Below, piece by piece: positions 1-3,788 of a DNA stretch of 5,169 nucleotides. How positions within the stretch are numbered: position 1 is the stretch's first letter; each line of letters starts with the position of its first letter. The stretch is from Clostridiales bacterium (GTDB taxonomy: Bacteria; Bacillota; Clostridia; Oscillospirales; Oscillospiraceae), in assembly GCA_019418525.1 (NCBI GenBank), contig DYBS01000045.1:7543-12711 (forward strand). Reading direction: 5' to 3'. The position numbers and the translations under genes were made by a program. Below the pieces are notes generated by a model, which saw only the letters and a program-made list of their open reading frames with translations, was not told the DNA's origin and did not search any database.

Positions 1-245
1 ACGTGAAGGCGGGCCTGGCCGGGGACATCCCCCGGGAGCTCCAGAACGTCCACGCCGACTCGGCGGGGCAGGAGCGGGAGCAGGGCTATCTCTATCCCCA
101 CGACTTCCCCCACCACTGGGTGGCGCAGCAGTACCTGCCCGACACCCTGGCGGGCAAGCGGTACTACCACTACGGCGACAACAAGACCGAACAGGCCGCC
201 CGGCGCTACTGGGCGGCCATCCGCGGCGAGGACTTCGACGCATAG
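1..245 (+). CDS. rarA: Replication-associated recombination protein A, C-terminal part (5' end outside window)
   Basis: RarA (also called MgsA) is a cytoplasmic AAA+ ATPase related to clamp loaders and RuvB that acts at stalled replication forks. Only the last 80 codons are present, read from base 3 to the TAG at 243-245; the GTG at base 3 is an internal valine, not a start. The visible part lies well beyond the ATPase core, in the C-terminal tetramerisation region. The assignment rests on the family tail signature: YLYPHDFP at visible residues 29-36, then WVAQQYLPD, then a KRYYHYGDNKTEQAA stretch and a short final helix. Firmicute RarA proteins carry this YPHD...QQYLPD pattern; the enterobacterial proteins differ here. 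The gene points towards the next gene and is separated from it by a hairpin terminator at 247-288. The Walker motifs cannot be checked because they are outside the window. Confidence 0.85.
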   Translation, partial: VKAGLAGDIPRELQNVHADSAGQEREQGYLYPHDFPHHWVAQQYLPDTLAGKRYYHYGDNKTEQAARRYWAAIRGEDFDA

Positions 246-246
246 A

Positions 247-288
247 AAAACGGCTCTCCACCGGCGTATGCCGGCGGAGAGCCGTTTT
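247..288. terminator. Bidirectional intrinsic terminator between rarA and the minus-strand unit
   Basis: A 19-base arm (247-265) and its partner (270-288) surround a GTAT loop, with a single A/C mismatch in the arm. The arms begin with AAAA and end with TTTT, so RNA from either strand forms a GC-rich stem followed by a U-run. It starts one base after the rarA stop codon and ends five bases before the minus-strand gene that finishes at 294. One structure can therefore end both converging transcripts. Confidence 0.9.
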
Positions 289-293
289 ATCTG

Positions 294-707
294 TCAGGGA
301 AGCTGGGCCTTCAATTCCTCGGCCCGGGCCCGCAGGACATCAGGAGAGGGATAGTTGAGCTCCGGCCCCACAGCGGCGTCGGCCTCAATGAGGGCCAGAT
401 ACAGCGGCCAGTGCCACTTGAGGGCGGGGTGGAGCACCGCGAGCAGCTCCTCCCGAACCTCCTCCAGCCGTTGTTCGGGGCGCTCAAACTCGCTCTGTCC
501 GTAGCGGTCCCGGTATACGTCCCGGCCGGAGAGGTAGCACGTCATGGCCAGGGGCAGCTTTTCCTCGGGCACCAGCTGCCGCAGCAGCCCTTCCACCGCC
601 GTCTTCTGGGCGGCACCGTGGGGGAAGGAGGCCCGCTCGTATTTCTCCATGCTGCGCTTGCGCTGTCGGGGGCTCTCGAAGGAGAACCAGGAGAATTGGT
701 GTCCCAT
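294..707 (-). CDS. Small conserved-looking protein of unknown function (137 aa), coupled to the flavoprotein gene
   Basis: I do not recognise this protein with confidence. The reading frame is open as far as 809, but the ATG at 707-705 is preferred: GAGGAG lies seven bases upstream of it, and the extra upstream residues would be a shadow of the preceding gene. The product is soluble-looking, with no signal peptide or membrane segment. The N-terminus is aromatic (MGHQFSWFSFESP), followed by a basic stretch with the sequence RQRKRSMEKYER (residues 14-25). The middle has a CYLSGRDVYRDRYG segment (57-70), then a charged helix (about 75-92), a tryptophan-rich KWHWPLYLALIEAD segment (97-110), and a final helix ending ELKAQLP. 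It contains one cysteine (C57), so it is unlikely to bind its own iron-sulfur cluster. It starts 11 bases after the flavoprotein stop codon and ends next to the shared terminator, so it is the last gene of a two-gene transcript. A role as partner of the flavoprotein is inference from position only. Confidence 0.75.
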   Translation of the reverse strand: MGHQFSWFSFESPRQRKRSMEKYERASFPHGAAQKTAVEGLLRQLVPEEKLPLAMTCYLSGRDVYRDRYGQSEFERPEQRLEEVREELLAVLHPALKWHWPLYLALIEADAAVGPELNYPSPDVLRARAEELKAQLP

Positions 708-714
708 GGCGGCG

Positions 715-720
715 CTCCTC
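715..720 (-). promoter_or_regulatory. Ribosome binding site of the 137-aa gene, overlapping the upstream stop codon
   Basis: GAGGAG on the minus strand, seven bases before the ATG at 707-705. Its two upstream-most bases are the last two bases of the flavoprotein TGA stop (721-719). Ribosomes ending on the first gene therefore sit directly on this site, which suggests translational coupling. The site also decides the start of the small gene. Confidence 0.75.
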
Positions 721-1348
721 AGCGGATGAAGTTGGTGCGGCTGTCCCGCTCGGCCTGGGGGGGCTGGATGCCGGCCTTTTCCCCAGCCTGGATGCAAGAG
801 ATCATCCACACCAGGTTGCGGGCGGCGTTGCGCATGGTCTGAAGGCCCTCCTTGTCCTGGAGCACCTCCTCAGGGGCGTTGCCGTGGACCATAGGCCAGT
901 AAGTAGAGGACACCACCGGCATCTGGTTGATGGTCAGGTGCTTCAATACCACGTCCAGGGAGGCGGTGGTGCCCGCCCGGCGGGCAGAGGCCACGGCGAA
1001 GCCGGGCTTGTGGGTGAAGGCGGAGCCGCCGGCGTAGAAGGCCCGGTCCAGAGCGGACAGGAGCCGACCCGAGGGGTGGGCGTAGTACACGGGGGTGCCA
1101 AAGACAAAGCCGTCGGCCTCCCGGGCCTTGCGGATCAGGTCGTTGACCACGTCATCGCCAAACACGCACAGGCCGTCGCCCTTTTTCGCGCAGCCGCCGC
1201 AGCCGATGCAGTCCCGCAGGGGATCGCCGCCCAGCTGGAAGAGCTCCCACTCTGCGCCGCACTCCTCCAGGGCGTGGGCAACTTCCATGAGCGCGGTATA
1301 GGTACAGCCCTTCTGGTGGGCGCTGGAATTGACCAACAAAATCTTCAT
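719..1348 (-). CDS. Iron-sulfur flavoprotein, flavodoxin-fold NAD(P)H/FMN oxidoreductase family (209 aa)
   Basis: This is a flavodoxin-fold FMN protein of the NADPH-dependent FMN reductase / iron-sulfur flavoprotein (ISF) type, a cytoplasmic electron carrier or reductase; its physiological partner is unknown. The N-terminus MKILLVNSS is the first beta strand, and the SSAHQKGCTYT loop (residues 8-18) fits the FMN phosphate loop. Four cysteines at 47, 50, 53 and 61 have the spacing CX2CX2CX7C, the compact motif that holds a [4Fe-4S] cluster in ISF proteins. The FGTPVYYAHPSG loop (83-94) matches the second flavin-binding loop, and the ARRAG segment near 122 fits the third. The C-terminus ends in an arginine-rich RDSRTNFIR tail. 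The open frame extends 21 codons upstream, but the ATG at 1348-1346 is chosen because it follows a good ribosome binding site and gives the canonical first strand. The length is normal for the family. It is the first gene of a pair with the 137-aa gene and is separated from pyrG by a hairpin, so it probably has its own promoter. Confidence 0.85.
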   Translation of the reverse strand: MKILLVNSSAHQKGCTYTALMEVAHALEECGAEWELFQLGGDPLRDCIGCGGCAKKGDGLCVFGDDVVNDLIRKAREADGFVFGTPVYYAHPSGRLLSALDRAFYAGGSAFTHKPGFAVASARRAGTTASLDVVLKHLTINQMPVVSSTYWPMVHGNAPEEVLQDKEGLQTMRNAARNLVWMISCIQAGEKAGIQPPQAERDSRTNFIR

Positions 1349-1356
1349 AGATGAGA

Positions 1357-1361
1357 CCTCC
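1357..1361 (-). promoter_or_regulatory. Ribosome binding site of the flavoprotein gene
   Basis: GGAGG on the minus strand, eight bases before the ATG at 1348-1346. It decides in favour of this start over the frame's earlier start-like codon at 1411. Confidence 0.75.
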
Positions 1362-1382
1362 AGAGAGAATTGGGATAGGATA

Positions 1383-1411
1383 AGTGTATCACTCTGGGGC
1401 CAAAAATACAA
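1383..1411 (-). promoter_or_regulatory. Possible sigma-A promoter for the flavoprotein unit
   Basis: On the minus strand, TTGTAT (1411-1406, 3 of 6 matches to the -35 consensus) and TACACT (1388-1383, 4 of 6 matches to the -10) are separated by exactly 17 bases. This would place the RNA start about 25-30 bases before the flavoprotein start codon. The match is modest, but a promoter is expected here because the preceding pyrG ends in a hairpin. Confidence 0.35.
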
Positions 1412-1424
1412 CTGTCGGGAAAGG

Positions 1425-1460
1425 GCCGGGGCGCGGGGGAGGTACCTTCCGCGCCCCGGC
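1425..1460 (-). terminator. Probable terminator hairpin after pyrG
   Basis: A perfect 12-base inverted repeat (arms 1425-1436 and 1449-1460, almost all G and C) with a 12-base loop begins six bases after the pyrG stop codon. In the minus-strand RNA the stem is followed by CCTTTCCC and only later by a U5 run near 1406-1402, so it lacks an immediate U-tract. It may be a weak or factor-assisted terminator, or may stabilise the mRNA 3' end. Its position right after pyrG favours termination or processing. Confidence 0.6.
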
Positions 1461-1465
1461 GCGGG

Positions 1466-3097
1466 TCACGGCCGGTCCGAGGGGGGCGCGGACCGGACCC
1501 GGAGGTCCGCCGCCGTAGCGACGAACTCCCGGAAGAGAGGGTGGGGGCGATTCGGACGGCTTTTGAATTCCGGATGGTACTGCACCCCAAGGTAGAAGGG
1601 ATGGAGGTCGAGTTCCACCGCCTCCACCAGCCGCCCGTCGGGGGAGAGACCACTCAGGACCAGCCCAGCCCCCTGGAGGGTGGTCCGGAAGGAGTTGTTG
1701 AATTCGTAGCGGTGGCGGTGGCGCTCTGAAACGAGAGAAGCGCCGTAGCACCGCTCCAGCACCGTGCCGGGCTGGACACAGCAAGGATAGCGGCCCAGAC
1801 GCAGCGTGCCGCCTTTATCGATATCGGCGCTCTGGCCGGGCATGAAGTCGATCACTTTGTGGGGGCACATGGGGTCGAACTCGCCCGAATCGGCGTCGGG
1901 GAGCCCGGCGACATGGCGGGCGAACTCGATCACCGCTACCTGCATGCCCAGACAGATACCCAGATAAGGCACCTTGTGCTCCCGGGCGTACTGAGCGGCC
2001 AAGATCATCCCCGGGATGCCCCGATCGCCGAAGCCGCCGGGAACCAGAATGCCGTCCAGGCCGGCCAGCATTTCGTCCCGATTTTCCTCCGTGACCGTCC
2101 CCGAGTCGATCCAGCGGATGTCTACCCGGCGGGACAGGGCGTACCCGGCGTGGCGCAGGGCCTCGGCCACCGAGAGATAGGCATCGTGGAGCTGGACATA
2201 CTTGCCCACCAGCCCGATAGTGACGGTGTCCCGGGCGCTCTGGATGCGCTGGACCAGGTCGTTCCACTCGGTGAGGTCGGGCTGGGGGGCGTCGATGCCC
2301 AGTTCCCGGCACACCACATTGGAGAAGCCCGCCTTCTCCAGCATGAGGGGCGCCTCGTAAAGGGTGGGGAGGGTGACGTTTTCGATGACACAGTCGGGCT
2401 TTACGTTGCAGAACCCAGCTATCTTTTCAAAAATGGTGGGGTCGGTGATGGGCTCGTCGCACCGCAGGACAATGAGGTCCGGCGAGATGCCGAAGCCCTG
2501 CAATTCCTTCACCGAGTGCTGGGTGGGTTTGGACTTGTGCTCCCCGGAGGCCTTCAGGTAGGGCACCAGGGTCACGTGGATATACAGGGCGTTCTCCCGG
2601 CCCACCTCATGGCCCACCTGGCGGATAGCCTCCAGAAAGGGCTGGCTCTCGATGTCGCCGGTGGTGCCGCCGATCTCGGTAATGACCACGTCGGCGCCGG
2701 TCTTTTTGCCCACGGAGTAGATGAAGCGCTTGATCTCGTCGGTGATGTGGGGAATGGTCTGCACCGTCTTGCCCAGATACTCGCCCCGGCGCTCCTTGGC
2801 CAGCACGTTGGCGTATACCCGCCCGGTGGTCAGATTGGAGAACTGATTGAGGTCCTCGTCGATGAAGCGCTCGTAGTGGCCCAGATCCAGGTCGGTCTCG
2901 GCGCCATCCTCAGTGACGAACACCTCGCCGTGCTGGTAGGGGCTCATGGTGCCCGGGTCTACGTTGATATAAGGGTCCAGCTTCTGCGCCGCCACCTTCA
3001 GCCCCCTCGCCTTCAGCAGCCGGCCCAGAGAGGCGGCGGTAATGCCCTTGCCCAATCCGGACACCACGCCGCCGGTCACGAAAATATACTTGGTCAT
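1466..3097 (-). CDS. pyrG: CTP synthase (glutamine-hydrolysing), 543 aa
   Basis: CTP synthase (EC 6.3.4.2) aminates UTP to CTP with ATP, using ammonia from glutamine; it is the last step of de novo pyrimidine nucleotide synthesis and acts in the cytoplasm. The N-terminal synthetase domain starts with the family sequence MTKYIFVTGGVVSGLGKG, which contains the P-loop (residues 9-18), followed by KLDPYINVDPGTMSPYQHGE (39-58). EIGGTTGDIES (141-151) and KSKPTQHSVKEL (188-199) are also typical. The C-terminal class I glutamine amidotransferase domain (from about 293) has the oxyanion loop VPGGFGDRG (352-360), the nucleophile C382 in LGICLGMQ, and the catalytic H508 and E510 in QYHPEF. The length is normal and nothing is missing. 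The frame is open back to 3283, but the ATG at 3097-3095 gives the conserved N-terminus; an ATG four codons earlier (3109-3107) is the only reasonable alternative. It has its own strong promoter and a long structured leader. Confidence 0.98.
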   Translation of the reverse strand: MTKYIFVTGGVVSGLGKGITAASLGRLLKARGLKVAAQKLDPYINVDPGTMSPYQHGEVFVTEDGAETDLDLGHYERFIDEDLNQFSNLTTGRVYANVLAKERRGEYLGKTVQTIPHITDEIKRFIYSVGKKTGADVVITEIGGTTGDIESQPFLEAIRQVGHEVGRENALYIHVTLVPYLKASGEHKSKPTQHSVKELQGFGISPDLIVLRCDEPITDPTIFEKIAGFCNVKPDCVIENVTLPTLYEAPLMLEKAGFSNVVCRELGIDAPQPDLTEWNDLVQRIQSARDTVTIGLVGKYVQLHDAYLSVAEALRHAGYALSRRVDIRWIDSGTVTEENRDEMLAGLDGILVPGGFGDRGIPGMILAAQYAREHKVPYLGICLGMQVAVIEFARHVAGLPDADSGEFDPMCPHKVIDFMPGQSADIDKGGTLRLGRYPCCVQPGTVLERCYGASLVSERHRHRYEFNNSFRTTLQGAGLVLSGLSPDGRLVEAVELDLHPFYLGVQYHPEFKSRPNRPHPLFREFVATAADLRVRSAPPSDRP

Positions 3098-3109
3098 CAA
3101 TACGTCCAT

Positions 3110-3115
3110 TCCTTT
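3110..3115 (-). promoter_or_regulatory. Probable pyrG ribosome binding site, unusually far from the start
   Basis: AAAGGA on the minus strand ends 12 bases before the conserved ATG at 3097-3095, longer than the 5-8 bases seen at other genes here. An ATG at 3109-3107 in the same frame follows AAAGGA directly and would lie six bases after a GGGG run (3119-3116). Initiation there would add MDVL to the protein. Family conservation favours the downstream ATG, but the spacing leaves doubt. Confidence 0.5.
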
Positions 3116-3119
3116 CCCC

Positions 3120-3138
3120 GGTCCCGCCGAACGGGACC
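3120..3138 (-). other. Hairpin just upstream of the pyrG ribosome binding site
   Basis: Perfect seven-base inverted repeat (arms 3120-3126 and 3132-3138) around a five-base loop reading UUCGG in the minus-strand RNA. The stem ends four bases before AAAGGA. It is the most stable short structure near the start codon and could affect ribosome access or simply protect the leader. Function unknown. Confidence 0.55.
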
Positions 3139-3157
3139 CTATATGGTAGTCATGACC

Positions 3158-3181
3158 TGGCTGCCCGATTCCATGCAGCCA
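3158..3181 (-). other. Second leader hairpin upstream of pyrG
   Basis: Perfect seven-base inverted repeat (arms 3158-3164 and 3175-3181) with a ten-base loop, transcribed after the attenuator-like structure. No U-run follows it, so it is not a terminator. I see no clear alternative pairing with the other hairpins. Confidence 0.45.
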
Positions 3182-3190
3182 AATCGTTCC

Positions 3191-3245
3191 AAAACAAAAA
3201 AAGGCGATGACGCCCCGGACAAACTCCAAGACCCCATTGCCTTTT
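3191..3245 (-). terminator. Attenuator-like terminator at the start of the pyrG leader
   Basis: In the minus-strand RNA, AAAAGGC (3245-3239) pairs with GCCUUUU (3205-3199). The stem continues through an A/C mismatch and AUGG/UCAU pairs, then an inner eight-pair stem with three G-U pairs (arms 3234-3227 and 3221-3214) closed by a GUUUG loop. It is followed by a U-run of seven (3202-3196; the first four also pair at the stem foot) and, after one G, four more U (3194-3191). This is the layout of an intrinsic terminator, and it begins only a few bases after the expected RNA start. A terminator between a strong promoter and its own gene implies transcription attenuation. pyrG of Bacillus subtilis is controlled by leader attenuation through G-stuttering at a GGGC start; that start sequence and its C/U-rich pairing partner are not seen here, so the switch must differ if it exists. 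Confidence 0.65.
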
Positions 3246-3254
3246 GATGGACCT

Positions 3255-3283
3255 ACTATACTCGTCCCGATTGGATTTGTCAA
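3255..3283 (-). promoter_or_regulatory. Strong sigma-A promoter of pyrG
   Basis: On the minus strand, TTGACA (3283-3278, perfect -35) and TATAGT (3260-3255, 5 of 6 matches to the -10) are separated by 17 bases. The expected RNA start is an A near 3248. An A-tract at 3309-3304 further upstream could act as a distal UP element. The next gene downstream is pyrG, about 150 bases away. Confidence 0.88.
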
Positions 3284-3313
3284 TGGGCAACCTGCCGGTA
3301 GGATTTTTTAAGG

Positions 3314-3329
3314 CGTTGTAAAAACAACG
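3314..3329. promoter_or_regulatory. Candidate operator: CGTTGT-AAAA-ACAACG inverted repeat
   Basis: A perfect six-base inverted repeat with a four-base AAAA centre overlaps the upstream edge of the candidate cupin-hcp -35 region. Its TTG...CAA outer bases recall sites of the CRP/FNR family, which controls hcp in many anaerobes through regulators such as HcpR, but TTG and CAA are six bases apart rather than the eight of an FNR site. It could serve another dimeric regulator. No regulator gene is visible in the window. Confidence 0.4.
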
Positions 3330-3356
3330 GACGAGAGGCGGCCTGTGGGGTATACT
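3328..3356 (+). promoter_or_regulatory. Candidate promoter of the cupin-hcp unit
   Basis: TATACT (3351-3356) matches the -10 consensus at 5 of 6 positions. The hexamer 17 bases upstream, CGGACG (3328-3333), matches the -35 at only 3 of 6. A good -10 with a poor -35 is typical of activator-dependent promoters, and the inverted repeat at 3314-3329 abuts this -35. The RNA start would be near 3363, leaving a leader of about 50 bases. Confidence 0.5.
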
Positions 3357-3379
3357 GCATAGCGTAACAACAAGACACA

Positions 3380-3396
3380 CCCGCCGGACCGGCGGG
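3380..3396 (+). repeat. GC-rich palindrome in the cupin leader
   Basis: Perfect eight-base arms (3380-3387 and 3389-3396) around a single central A. In RNA it would form a six-pair CCCGCC/GGCGGG stem with a GGACC loop, ending five bases before the AGGAGG site. It may modulate translation or mRNA stability, or be an operator in DNA form. No U-run follows, so it is not an intrinsic terminator. Confidence 0.5.
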
Positions 3397-3401
3397 AGAA
3401 C

Positions 3402-3407
3402 AGGAGG
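3402..3407 (+). promoter_or_regulatory. Ribosome binding site of the cupin gene
   Basis: AGGAGG, full complement to the 16S anti-Shine-Dalgarno core, seven bases before the ATG at 3415. It fixes the start of the cupin. Confidence 0.8.
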
Positions 3408-3414
3408 CAATCTT

Positions 3415-3762
3415 ATGTCCTATATCAAGAACATCCAGCACGAAGAGGTCCTGGTCCTGGCAGAGCAGGTGTCCGTTATGGAAGGACAGGTGGTCAGCAA
3501 GACCCTGGCCCAGAACCGGCACGTGTCCCTCACCCTTTTTGCCTTTGCCAAGGGGGAGGAGATCAGCACCCACGCCTCCACCGGCGATGCCATGGTGCTG
3601 GTGCTGGAGGGCGAGGCCCTGCTCACCGTGGACGGCAAGGAGCACCGCGTCAAGGCGGGGGAGACCCTCATTATGCCGGCCAACAAGCCCCACGCCGTGT
3701 TTGCCGCCGAGGACATGAAGATGCTCCTCACAGTGGTGTTCCCCACCCAGCGCCAGAATTAA
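3415..3762 (+). CDS. Small single-domain cupin protein (115 aa)
   Basis: A compact beta-barrel cupin, cytoplasmic, with no signal peptide. Cupin motif 1 is GEEISTHASTGDAMVLVLEG (residues 47-66), with H53 kept. The second histidine of the usual HXH is serine (S55), and the usual glutamate is D58. Motif 2 is GETLIMPANKPHAVFA (82-97), with P88 and H93 kept and the final asparagine absent. Two histidines and one acidic residue could still bind a metal ion, but the site is reduced compared with classical cupin enzymes, so a sensing or binding role is as likely as catalysis. No substrate can be assigned. It starts after an AGGAGG site and is followed 26 bases later by hcp in the same direction with no terminator between them, so the two are probably one transcript. 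Small cupins of this sort occur singly in many anaerobes; a link to nitrosative stress is inference from position. Confidence 0.88.
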   Translation: MSYIKNIQHEEVLVLAEQVSVMEGQVVSKTLAQNRHVSLTLFAFAKGEEISTHASTGDAMVLVLEGEALLTVDGKEHRVKAGETLIMPANKPHAVFAAEDMKMLLTVVFPTQRQN

Positions 3763-3778
3763 GAAAACACCTGCTTTT

Positions 3779-3783
3779 GGAGG
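3779..3783 (+). promoter_or_regulatory. Ribosome binding site of hcp
   Basis: GGAGG (part of TGGAGGA) five bases before the ATG at 3789. It supports this start rather than the in-frame ATG four codons later (3801), which would put the first cluster cysteine at residue 3. Confidence 0.75.
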
Positions 3784-3788
3784 AATTT

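Larger units (their letters stand above)
3098..3414. other. Divergent intergenic control region between pyrG and the cupin-hcp unit
   Basis: This 317-base stretch holds no convincing gene. On the minus strand it contains the pyrG promoter, an RNA start expected near 3248, and a leader of about 150 bases with three hairpins. On the plus strand it contains an inverted repeat, a candidate promoter, a second palindrome and the cupin ribosome binding site. The two -35 regions are about 45 bases apart, so a regulator bound between them could in principle affect both directions. Short frames crossing it are not preceded by good ribosome binding sites and have no recognisable product. Confidence 0.8.

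Noticed and set aside
708..809. N-terminal extension of the 137-aa gene to 171 residues
   Set aside because: The added segment is out-of-frame reading of the flavoprotein C-terminus, and the GAGGAG site sits correctly only for the ATG at 707-705.
411..842. Plus-strand open frames across the 137-aa gene and flavoprotein end (also 884-1354 and 1095-1301)
   Set aside because: They overlap well-supported minus-strand genes, have no good ribosome binding sites and give unfamiliar compositionally biased products.
1389..1784. Minus-strand frames around the pyrG 3' end and the pyrG-flavoprotein gap (also 1345-1653)
   Set aside because: They are out of frame with pyrG over most of their length, proline/arginine-rich, and cross the terminator hairpin and candidate promoter. 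They look like shadows.
1859..3247. Long open frame (462 codons) on the plus strand opposite pyrG
   Set aside because: It is antisense to a complete, motif-verified CTP synthase; GC-rich third codon positions produce such frames. Its translation is low-complexity (rich in G, V, H, L) with no known domain and no suitable ribosome binding site.
3291..3302. Near-palindrome CCTGCCGGTAGG between the two promoters
   Set aside because: Its two halves mismatch at one base each, it is short, and GC-rich DNA yields such matches often. Not strong enough to list as an operator.
3150..3410. Minus-strand frames through the divergent control region (also 3280-3693)
   Set aside because: They run across the strong pyrG promoter or antisense to the cupin gene, and show no domain or ribosome binding site.
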